Assembly (NCBI GenBank): GCA_029265335.1
Contig: JAJUJN010000054.1
Location: forward strand, 1 to 9,789
Direction: 5' to 3'
Length of the DNA stretch: 9,789 nucleotides
Source of the DNA: Alcaligenaceae bacterium
GTDB taxonomy: Bacteria; Pseudomonadota; Gammaproteobacteria; Burkholderiales; Burkholderiaceae_B
Under the pieces are notes generated by a model. The model saw only the letters and a list, made by a program, of their open reading frames with translations, ran no database searches and was not told the DNA's origin. The translations under genes were made by a program, and so were the position numbers. Below, piece by piece: positions 1 through 5,815 of this stretch; position 1 is the first letter of the stretch; each line of letters opens with the position of its first letter.

Positions 1-2012
1 ATGCGGTCGGGTCGATCGATGCGATCGTGGCGGGCGTTCCAGGTGTGATACTCAAGCACATTCATTTGCGCTCCCGAGGTCAAGCCCGAGGGTTTGGCTA
101 CGGCCAGAAGCGCAGGGTGATCGGGGTAGAGCGCGGGGTCGAGCTCCTTGATGCCGCTCATACGGCCAGTATTCAAATGCTTCTGAAAGAAGAGTTCGCC
201 CCTGATGCCGTCGGGGGCGCGCACCAACGACACGGGCCTATCCTTTAAATGATCCATCATTAAGGGGGCAACCTGCGCGTAGTGGTGGACGAGGTCGAGC
301 TTGGTGAAGCCGGTGGAGGGGTCGATCACCCGTTCGGGGTTCGTGATCTCCAGTGATTCGACCTGCGCCGGGCTGCTGCCCTTGGCAGCGCGGGGGCGCC
401 TTCCGCTTGTGGACGGCAGCGGGGCAAGTTCAACGGGAGTTTCTCTGACGATCTGTTTAGCGGGTTTGTCTTGCCGCAAGCCGCGAAACACAGCGTGACG
501 AATGCGATCGTCGTTGGTCCATTCGGCAAACGACACCTCGGCCACCAGCGTGGGCTGCACCCAGTGCGCTTTATGAGGAATGTTGGCTGGGTCGGCGAAT
601 GGGCTTTTGCGGGTTTTGAGCGGCTCCAGGCGTTCACGCAGTTCCGTGAGGGTTCGGGTGTTGAAGCCTGTACCTACATTGCCGGTGTATTGCAGTTTGC
701 CATTGGCGTCGTGAACTCCCAGCAACAGCGAGCCCAGGCCGGCCCGGCTGCCACGAGGGTCGGTAAAGCCGCCGATCACGAACTCCTGACGGTAATCGCA
801 TTTGAGCTTGATCCAGTCGGCACTGCGCCGAGACGCGTAGGTGGCGGCCTTGCGTTTGCCGATCACGCCTTCAAAACCCAGCTGGCAGGCCGCTGCCACC
901 AAGTCGACAGGGGGCGCGTCAAATGCTTCGCTGAAGCGAATGCGGTTGCTGGCTGCGGTGGCCACCAGCGACCGCAGCCAGTTTCGTCGCTGCGTCAACG
1001 GCAAGGGGCGCAGGTCGCGCCCCTCGGCAAAAGGAACGTCGAACACGTAATACACCAGGTGTTGCGTGGCTTCGCCGTCGAAGGCATTTTGCAGCGCCTG
1101 GAAGTCGGGCCGACCTTCGTCGTCGAGCATCAGCACTTCGCCGTCGAGCCAGCCGGAGCGCAAGGGCAGCTTTTGCACCTCCTTGGCCAGGTCGGGCATG
1201 CGTGCCGTCCAGTCGTTGCCGCGGCGCGTGAAAAGTTGCGCTTTGCCGCGCGCCACACGCGCCAGCATGCGATAGCCGTCAAACTTGAGTTCCCATTGCC
1301 ACTCCTCAGGGTGACTGGGCGGCGTCTCTACCAGCGTGGCGAGCTGAGGAGATAGCGAGGTGGGAAGGGAGGCCTTCTTGGCGCCCTTGATCGAAGGGGC
1401 TTCTTTGGAACGCGCTTCCTTGGGCTCGGAAGTCGGCTCCGGAGCGGCGGGCAGCACTACCGGCGGCAGCGAGGCCACGCTGTCGGGCAGCGCCTCGAGC
1501 ACGTCGAATTCGTCGATGGGTCGCTCCAGCCCGTCGCGCTCCTTGATCAGCAGCCAGGGCGCTTGCTTTTCTTTGGCGCGGTTGCGCATCCTAACCAAGG
1601 TCCACCGCCCCTTGAGCTTGTGACCGTAGAGGTCGAACTTCAACTTCCCTTTGCGGTAGCCCACATTGGGGTCGTCAACAGGCAGCCAATAGCCGCTGTC
1701 CCAGATGATCACCTTGCCTGCGCCGTACTGACCGGCGGGAATTTCACCTTCGAACTCGTTGTAGGAAATCGGGTGATCTTCAACCTGAATGGCGGCCCGT
1801 TTCTGCGCCGGGTCGAAGCTGGGGCCCTTGGGAACCGCCCAACTTTTCATGGTGCCTTCCAGCTCCAGACGCAGGTCGTAGTGCAGCTGGCGGGCCCAAT
1901 GTTTCTGAATCACATAGCGTAGGGCGCCCTCGCCGGGCGTGCCGCCACTGGCGGGTTCGGGCGTTACCTTGAAATTGCGCTTTTTGGCGTAATCGGCCAG
2001 TGGGTCTGTCAT
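1..2012 (-). CDS. ligD: Multifunctional NHEJ DNA ligase D (PE-ligase-polymerase), 3'-truncated by window edge
   Basis: LigD trims, extends and seals broken DNA ends in bacterial non-homologous end joining with Ku. The 670 visible codons are open throughout. Residues about 1-165 are the 3'-phosphoesterase (PE) domain: H38, H44, D46, R48, H80 and Y84 sit where the Pseudomonas aeruginosa LigD PE catalytic and metal-binding residues (H42, H48, D50, R52, H84, Y88) lie. A Pro/Ala/Glu/Lys-rich linker spans about 170-217. The ATP-dependent ligase domain follows, with the adenylated lysine K243 in ELKFDGYR, EGVIGK at 381-386, WIKLK at 400-404, and an OB-fold-like end with EWTNDDRIRH. The primase-like polymerase domain begins near 551 (VESLEITNPERV) and stops at the window edge, just before the expected catalytic aspartates. 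The start is the first ATG after an in-frame upstream TGA, with GGAGGG three bases before it. ku lies 131 bases upstream on the same strand, so the two are probably one transcript. Confidence 0.96.
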   Translation of the reverse strand, partial: MTDPLADYAKKRNFKVTPEPASGGTPGEGALRYVIQKHWARQLHYDLRLELEGTMKSWAVPKGPSFDPAQKRAAIQVEDHPISYNEFEGEIPAGQYGAGKVIIWDSGYWLPVDDPNVGYRKGKLKFDLYGHKLKGRWTLVRMRNRAKEKQAPWLLIKERDGLERPIDEFDVLEALPDSVASLPPVVLPAAPEPTSEPKEARSKEAPSIKGAKKASLPTSLSPQLATLVETPPSHPEEWQWELKFDGYRMLARVARGKAQLFTRRGNDWTARMPDLAKEVQKLPLRSGWLDGEVLMLDDEGRPDFQALQNAFDGEATQHLVYYVFDVPFAEGRDLRPLPLTQRRNWLRSLVATAASNRIRFSEAFDAPPVDLVAAACQLGFEGVIGKRKAATYASRRSADWIKLKCDYRQEFVIGGFTDPRGSRAGLGSLLLGVHDANGKLQYTGNVGTGFNTRTLTELRERLEPLKTRKSPFADPANIPHKAHWVQPTLVAEVSFAEWTNDDRIRHAVFRGLRQDKPAKQIVRETPVELAPLPSTSGRRPRAAKGSSPAQVESLEITNPERVIDPSTGFTKLDLVHHYAQVAPLMMDHLKDRPVSLVRAPDGIRGELFFQKHLNTGRMSGIKELDPALYPDHPALLAVAKPSGLTSGAQMNVLEYHTWNARHDRIDRPDR

Positions 2013-2051
2013 GAGCCCTCCGGTTGGCGGCGAGGGTCAAAAAAGGGAGTG

Positions 2052-2089
2052 CGACGCAGGAGCGCGCGACGCAGCACCCGACGCAGCAC
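2052..2089. repeat. Three short direct repeats in the ku-ligD spacer
   Basis: The octamer CGACGCAG occurs three times, at 2052-2059, 2067-2074 and 2079-2086. The last two copies extend to CGACGCAGCAC (2067-2077 and 2079-2089) and are separated by one base. The repeats sit in the 131-base untranslated gap between ku and ligD. They may be simple slippage products. No function is evident. Confidence 0.6.
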
Positions 2090-2114
2090 TTCAAGGCCCG
2101 GGGCAAATACCCTG

Positions 2115-2136
2115 CACCCGTCGCGCGCGCCGGGTG
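2115..2136 (-). other. Possible weak hairpin just downstream of ku
   Basis: CACCCG (2115-2120) can pair with CGGGTG (2131-2136) around a 10-base GC-rich loop, 8 bases beyond the ku stop codon. No T-run follows on the minus strand, so it does not look like a classical intrinsic terminator. At most it might stabilise or attenuate the ku-ligD message. Confidence 0.25.
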
Positions 2137-2143
2137 GCAAAGT

Positions 2144-3058
2144 TCAAGCCCGCTTGCGCGCAGCCTTCTTGGAACTCGACGACTTGCTCGAGCTGCGTTT
2201 GCTGGCCTTCTTGCCGCCCGTGCCCTTGGAGTCGGCGTTCAGGCTGCGTTTGAGGAGCGCGGTGAGGTCTACCACGTCGGCGCTGGAGGCAGGCTTTTGC
2301 TGCGCCGCTACTTTGGTGACTTCGGCGATGTCGCCCGACTTGGCCTTGGCTTCAATCAGCCGGTTGATTTCGTCGGCAAAGGAATTGCGAAAGTCGTCGG
2401 CATTCCAGGGCTGCGTCATGTCTTCGATGAGCTGTACTGCCATCTTGAGCTCGGACTCTTTGATGCCGGCCTCTTTGACTCCCAGCGGCGGCAGATCAAG
2501 AGCCTCGAAAGAGCGAATTTCGCCGCCCCAGCGCAAAAGATTGAGCACCAAGGCACGACCGCAGGGAATCAGAATGGCCAGATGCTGCTTGGTTTGAATC
2601 ACCACCTTGGCCACGCCCACCTTGTTGCTTTTGCGCAGCGCCTCGCGCAACAAGGCGTAGACTTTCTCGCCGCGCTTGAGCGGCGCGGTGAAGTAGGGGC
2701 GCTCGAGATACACCAGCGGAATGTCGTCGGCCTCCAGAAAGGCCTCGATCTCGATCGTTTGGTTCATCTGCGGAAAGGCTTCCGCAATTTCTTCTTTGGT
2801 CAGAACCACGTATTGACCGTCTTCGTACTCCACACCTTTCACGATGTCGGAGTAGGCAACTTCTTTGCCGGTTACCTTGTTGATGCGCTTGTAGCCCACG
2901 GGCTCCATGGTGCGCTTGTCGAGCCAGTCGAAATTGATGTCGGAGCTCGAGGTGGCCGAATACAGACCGATGGGAATATGCACCAGACCGAAACTGATGG
3001 CCCCTTTCCACAGTGTGCGGGTAGAAGTGGGGCTTTTGCCGTTCTTCGCTTTTGCCAT
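2144..3058 (-). CDS. ku: Ku homodimeric DNA end-binding protein
   Basis: Bacterial Ku forms a homodimeric ring on double-strand DNA ends and recruits LigD. The 304-residue protein opens with the typical Ku core start at residues 14-35 (TLWKGAISFGLVHIPIGLYS) and continues with DWLDKRTMEPVGYKRINK, a YVVLTKEEI stretch, LERPYFTAPLKRGEK and ALVLNLLRWGGEIR, all characteristic of the family. The last 27 residues or so (278-304) form a Ser/Lys/Arg-rich basic tail (SKRSSSKSSSSKKAARKRA). Comparable tails in some bacterial Ku proteins contribute to DNA binding. The ATG at 3058 was preferred over one 22 codons upstream because GGAGGG lies six bases before it and the extra residues do not resemble Ku. ligD follows 131 bases downstream on the same strand, the usual NHEJ pairing. 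The gene is divergent from the ZIP permease. Confidence 0.96.
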   Translation of the reverse strand: MAKAKNGKSPTSTRTLWKGAISFGLVHIPIGLYSATSSSDINFDWLDKRTMEPVGYKRINKVTGKEVAYSDIVKGVEYEDGQYVVLTKEEIAEAFPQMNQTIEIEAFLEADDIPLVYLERPYFTAPLKRGEKVYALLREALRKSNKVGVAKVVIQTKQHLAILIPCGRALVLNLLRWGGEIRSFEALDLPPLGVKEAGIKESELKMAVQLIEDMTQPWNADDFRNSFADEINRLIEAKAKSGDIAEVTKVAAQQKPASSADVVDLTALLKRSLNADSKGTGGKKASKRSSSKSSSSKKAARKRA

Positions 3059-3207
3059 GACGCGCCCTCCGGGGTGCCTTGCGTATGACAAGCATAGTGC
3101 AGGTGATCGTTGTCTTGCCACCACGGGCGGATCGATTTTGGCAGGCAGCGAATGCTACATTTCATGGCATCGCGTTCCCGCCGTCGAATCACTCACTCCG
3201 GTAATCG
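3059..3207. promoter_or_regulatory. Divergent intergenic region between ku and the ZIP permease
   Basis: These 149 bases separate two divergently oriented genes, so they should hold promoters for both. I could not identify a convincing -35/-10 pair on either strand. TATGCT on the minus strand is a loose -10 candidate for ku, without a good -35. The ku ribosome-binding site GGAGGG is at 3065-3070. The permease has no clear Shine-Dalgarno sequence. The 12-mer GCCTTGCGTATG at 3076-3087 recurs in the other divergent spacer at 8680-8691. Confidence 0.45.
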
Positions 3208-3990
3208 ATGTCCGAACTCTCACCTCTCATGCTGGCCTTCATCGGCAGCCTTGCCGCCGGCCTCATGACCGCCGTGGGCGCCATCCCGGTGCTGTTCGGC
3301 AGCACGCCTTCTCCAGCAGCGCGCAACCTCCTGCTCGGCTTTGCCGCCGGAGTGATGCTCGCTGCGTCATTCTTCTCGCTCATCATCCCGGCCCTCGACG
3401 TCGCCCAAGATCGAGGTCACACCATCGCCATTGCAGCGGCGATTGTGTGTGTCGGCATCCTGTTGGGCATGGGCGCGGTGGCGCTGTTCAACGATTGGCT
3501 GCCGCACGAGCACTTTGAGCGCGGCAGAGAAGGCCCCGGCGCCATCGCTCTGCGCCGGGTGTGGCTCTTCATCATCGCCATCGCCATTCACAACATTCCC
3601 GAAGGCCTGGCTGTGGGCGTGGGCTTCGGCGCTGGGGGCATCCACATCGGCTTGCCGCTTGCCATCGGCATTGGCTTGCAGAATGCGCCCGAAGGTCTCG
3701 CGGTGGCCGTTGCTCTCATGGGCGAGGGCTATTCGCGCTGGCGCGCCTTTGGCATTGCCGCACTCACCGGTTTGCTGGAACCGGTGGGCGGCTTGCTTGG
3801 TGCCGGCGTGGTGGGACTGTCACAGATTCTGCTGCCCTGGGCATTGGCTTTCGCCGCCGGCGCAATGCTGTATGTGATCAGCCACGAAGTGATCCCCGAA
3901 ACCCATCGCAGCGGCTATCAACGGCAAGGCACCCTGGGACTGGCGGTGGGTTTGGTGATTATGTTGTATTTAGATGTGGTGCTGGGATAA
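3208..3990 (+). CDS. ZIP-family divalent metal permease (GufA type)
   Basis: A 260-residue inner-membrane protein of the ZIP (Zrt/Irt-like) family, which moves Zn2+ and often Fe2+ or Mn2+ into the cytoplasm. It is hydrophobic almost throughout, with about eight predicted membrane segments. The metal-site motifs are clear: HNIPEG with H128, N129 and E132 (TM4), QNAPEG with Q158, N159 and E162 (TM5), E191 in LLEPVGG (TM6) and SHEVIPETH at 225-233 (TM7). The order matches GufA-like bacterial ZIPs such as Bordetella BbZIP. A short hydrophilic loop (about 95-117, with HEHFERGREG) between TM3 and TM4 contains two histidines that could bind metal. The ATG at 3208 gives a natural N-terminus but has no strong ribosome-binding site. 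The gene is divergent from ku and convergent with the cytochrome, so it is probably transcribed alone. Metal specificity cannot be told from sequence. Confidence 0.93.
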   Translation: MSELSPLMLAFIGSLAAGLMTAVGAIPVLFGSTPSPAARNLLLGFAAGVMLAASFFSLIIPALDVAQDRGHTIAIAAAIVCVGILLGMGAVALFNDWLPHEHFERGREGPGAIALRRVWLFIIAIAIHNIPEGLAVGVGFGAGGIHIGLPLAIGIGLQNAPEGLAVAVALMGEGYSRWRAFGIAALTGLLEPVGGLLGAGVVGLSQILLPWALAFAAGAMLYVISHEVIPETHRSGYQRQGTLGLAVGLVIMLYLDVVLG

Positions 3991-4031
3991 AGCAGTGGGC
4001 TTCGGCAAAGATCGGACTTGGCCCTTATTGG

Positions 4032-4403
4032 TTACTTCTGAGTGGCATGCACCACATACGCTGACACGGCGTCGAGGGCTTCTTCGTTGAGCGTGTCGGT
4101 AAATGACGGCATGACCCCAACGCCATCGCGCAAGGCCGCCCGCAATTGTTCGTAGGTGGGCCGAGTGGCGTCGAGATCGGGCCCGATGGTGCCCGTGGCG
4201 TCCGCATCTTGCAGGGCATGGCAGACCGCACACGACGGCACGGCTTCTTCTAAGAAGACTGTTTTGCCTTTTTCTAGCTTGGCGGCGTCGGGCTCGCCGC
4301 CTGCCATGGCCAAGCTGGTGGTGAAACCAAACAAAAGCAGCGCAAGCCCAGACCAAGTTTTGCTGAGCTTGCGCGCCGAAGGTGCAGGGATTTGCACGTG
4401 CAT
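4032..4403 (-). CDS. sorB: Small periplasmic mono-haem cytochrome c, probable electron acceptor of the sulfite dehydrogenase
   Basis: A 123-residue exported class I-type c cytochrome. Residues about 12-34 form a Sec signal peptide (basic start, LALLLFGF core) with a likely cleavage after AMA at 32-34. There is one haem site, CAVCH at 58-62, and M98 in GVMPSF is the expected distal ligand. Length and single haem fit SorB, the cytochrome subunit of periplasmic SorAB sulfite dehydrogenase, and not the larger two-haem SoxD. The gene starts 25 bases after the molybdoenzyme gene, with AGAGGT just before the ATG, so the two are almost certainly one operon. That linkage is the main reason for the functional call. 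Cytochrome identity is very secure. The SorB symbol is an inference. Confidence 0.85.
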   Translation of the reverse strand: MHVQIPAPSARKLSKTWSGLALLLFGFTTSLAMAGGEPDAAKLEKGKTVFLEEAVPSCAVCHALQDADATGTIGPDLDATRPTYEQLRAALRDGVGVMPSFTDTLNEEALDAVSAYVVHATQK

Positions 4404-4428
4404 CTACCTCTTTTGAGATTAGCGATAA

Positions 4429-5649
4429 TCAGGCCACAGTTACCGTGACCATGTGATCTTGCCAGCCATTGTTAATATAGCCGCGATTGTTCTCGGCACG
4501 TTCGGCGGGTTGTGTGTCGCCATCGTCGTTGGTGGCGCGCGAAGCCAGCTCGTAACGCCCGGCAGGCAAATCGGCAGAATACACAAATTGGCGCCACGCA
4601 TAAGGGCCTAAGTCGGGGCCGACGAACTTGGCCTCATGCCACCTTTTACCACCGTCGGTGGACACCTCTACCGACTTGGCGGCGGTCATGCCGCCCATGG
4701 CAACGCCCGTAATCTGGACTCGTCCGGCTTTGATGCTGCCGTCGGTGTCGAGCGGAGCAGTGATCCACGATTTAACCGGCATTTCCCAGATGGAGTCGTG
4801 CTCGGGCGTGCCACTGACGCCAACCGGCGAAAAGCGGTAACTGTTCTGTTGGATTCTGGCTGAAGATTGCTCTTTGGTGAATGCCAGCTGCTTGACGTAC
4901 TTGATGGAGTTGACGCCTGTGTAGCCGGGAATCACGATGCGCAAGGGCCCTCCGTGTGCGAGCTGCAAAGGTTCGCCGTTCAGCTCCCACGCCAGAATTG
5001 CGTGTTCCATGGCTTCGGCCGGCACTGACCGCTCCACCTTGACGGAGTCTGGGTCTAGCCCCTCGGGGATTTCTTCGCCACCCGTGCTGGTCATGTAGAC
5101 CATGCCTTCTTCCATGCCGCCGACAGCCTCCAGCACGGCTTTCACGGGCACACCGGTAAAAATCACACAGCCAGCTGCGCCAACTGTCCATTGTGTGCCG
5201 CTGGGGTTGTGTGGAAACCAGGCGCGCCCGTTGCCCGAGCACTGCAGCACCATGGGTAGCGCCTCTACACCCAGGGTTTTTAGCTCAGCGACGGTGAAGC
5301 TGCGAGGATTCTTCACCCCCGAAACCTCCAACGACCAGGCATCGGGATCTTTGACGATCTCGGCCGAAGGTGGGGAGAGGTTGTTGCGCACGAAAAGACG
5401 ATCGGTTGGCGTGAGGACGCTATTGCCAAAAGCGTCGCGCTTGAGTTCGATCGTGTTTGGACTGTGGACGATCATGCTCTCGGCATGCTTCCAGTCGGTG
5501 TATTCGGGTAACGGTTTGACATCTTCCGGCTTGAAGTGCTTCTCGCCGGCGCTATCGGCGCGTGCCATGCCACCCAAACCCGACAGGGCCAACAGGCCGC
5601 CTGTGTTAACTAATATGCGCCGGCGTCCGGCGTTGTGCAGCTCGTCCAT
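4429..5649 (-). CDS. sorA: Tat-exported molybdopterin sulfite dehydrogenase (SorA/sulfite oxidase family)
   Basis: A 406-residue periplasmic molybdoenzyme expected to oxidise sulfite to sulfate and hand electrons to the cytochrome encoded next to it. A twin-arginine signal (R9-R10-R11-I-L, then a Gly/Leu-rich core) ends in ARA at 29-31. The oxidoreductase molybdopterin-binding domain follows, with the Mo-ligand cysteine C137 in LQCSGNGRAWF, then AHGGPLRIVIPGY. The C-terminal Mo-co dimerisation domain runs from about 280 (WEMPVKSWI, AMGGMTAAKSVEVSTDGG) to NNGWQDHMVTVTV. The ATG at 5649 was chosen because GAGGGG lies four bases before it and it puts the twin arginines near the N-terminus. An upstream ATG at 5700 lies in a tandem repeat. 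One oddity: the arginine of the substrate pocket appears as R88-N-N90, where SorA has Arg-x-His. The gene follows glmS after 166 bases and is followed by the cytochrome. Confidence 0.9.
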   Translation of the reverse strand: MDELHNAGRRRILVNTGGLLALSGLGGMARADSAGEKHFKPEDVKPLPEYTDWKHAESMIVHSPNTIELKRDAFGNSVLTPTDRLFVRNNLSPPSAEIVKDPDAWSLEVSGVKNPRSFTVAELKTLGVEALPMVLQCSGNGRAWFPHNPSGTQWTVGAAGCVIFTGVPVKAVLEAVGGMEEGMVYMTSTGGEEIPEGLDPDSVKVERSVPAEAMEHAILAWELNGEPLQLAHGGPLRIVIPGYTGVNSIKYVKQLAFTKEQSSARIQQNSYRFSPVGVSGTPEHDSIWEMPVKSWITAPLDTDGSIKAGRVQITGVAMGGMTAAKSVEVSTDGGKRWHEAKFVGPDLGPYAWRQFVYSADLPAGRYELASRATNDDGDTQPAERAENNRGYINNGWQDHMVTVTVA

Positions 5650-5675
5650 ATGACCCCTCGTAGAAAGTGGGGGCC

Positions 5676-5715
5676 GCCATTGGCGGCGAAGGAATGCCAT
5701 TGGCGGCGAAGGAAT
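5676..5715. repeat. Perfect 20-base tandem duplication with hairpin in the sorA leader
   Basis: GCCATTGGCGGCGAAGGAAT is present twice with no gap (5676-5695 and 5696-5715). Beside it, GCCGCC and GGCGGC (5673-5687) can fold into a six-base-pair GC-only stem with a three-base loop. The element lies 27-66 bases upstream of the sulfite dehydrogenase start codon on its transcribed strand, before the ribosome-binding site. It is either a slippage duplication or a leader structure affecting the message. No T-run follows, so termination is unlikely. Confidence 0.8.
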
Positions 5716-5740
5716 GCAATTACAACGCTTAGTTATTCCA

Positions 5741-5770
5741 ATACTACTCAGTTATGGCGGTGGAGGGCAA
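5741..5770 (-). promoter_or_regulatory. Weak promoter candidate for the sulfite dehydrogenase operon
   Basis: On the minus strand, TTGCCC (5770-5765) and TAGTAT (5746-5741) are separated by 18 bases and each match four of six positions of the sigma-70 consensus. They lie beside the only AT-rich patch (about 5717-5756) between glmS and the dehydrogenase gene. The match is poor, and the -35 overlaps a local repeat. Confidence 0.25.
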
Positions 5771-5788
5771 TGTCGGTGGAGGGCGATG
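5758..5788. repeat. Imperfect 15-base direct repeat downstream of glmS
   Basis: CGGTGGAGGGCAATG (5758-5772) and CGGTGGAGGGCGATG (5774-5788) differ at one base and are spaced by one base. They lie 28-58 bases beyond the glmS stop codon on its strand. No function is apparent. Such short tandem copies could mark a slippage-prone intergenic site. Confidence 0.65.
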
Positions 5789-5815
5789 AGTGGAAGCCGT
5801 GAAGTGCGGTTGACA

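Noticed and set aside
471..1355. 294-codon open frame on the plus strand opposite ligD
   Set aside because: LigD motifs on the minus strand cover the whole interval without a break, including the ligase active site. The plus-strand product has no recognisable domain.
2024..3088. 354-codon open frame on the plus strand opposite ku
   Set aside because: It lies opposite a confident Ku gene, and its sequence shows no family resemblance. The long open frame follows from the lack of stops in GC-rich antisense frames.
3991..4031. Possible bidirectional terminator between the convergent permease and cytochrome genes
   Set aside because: Only a four-base GGGC/GCCC pairing (3997-4000 with 4021-4024) is visible around a 20-base loop, with no real T-run. 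That is too weak to call.
4032..5649. Molybdoenzyme plus cytochrome as SoxCD of the thiosulfate-oxidising Sox system
   Set aside because: SoxD is a larger two-haem protein, whereas this cytochrome has 123 residues and one CxxCH. No other sox genes are visible. A SorAB-like pair fits better.
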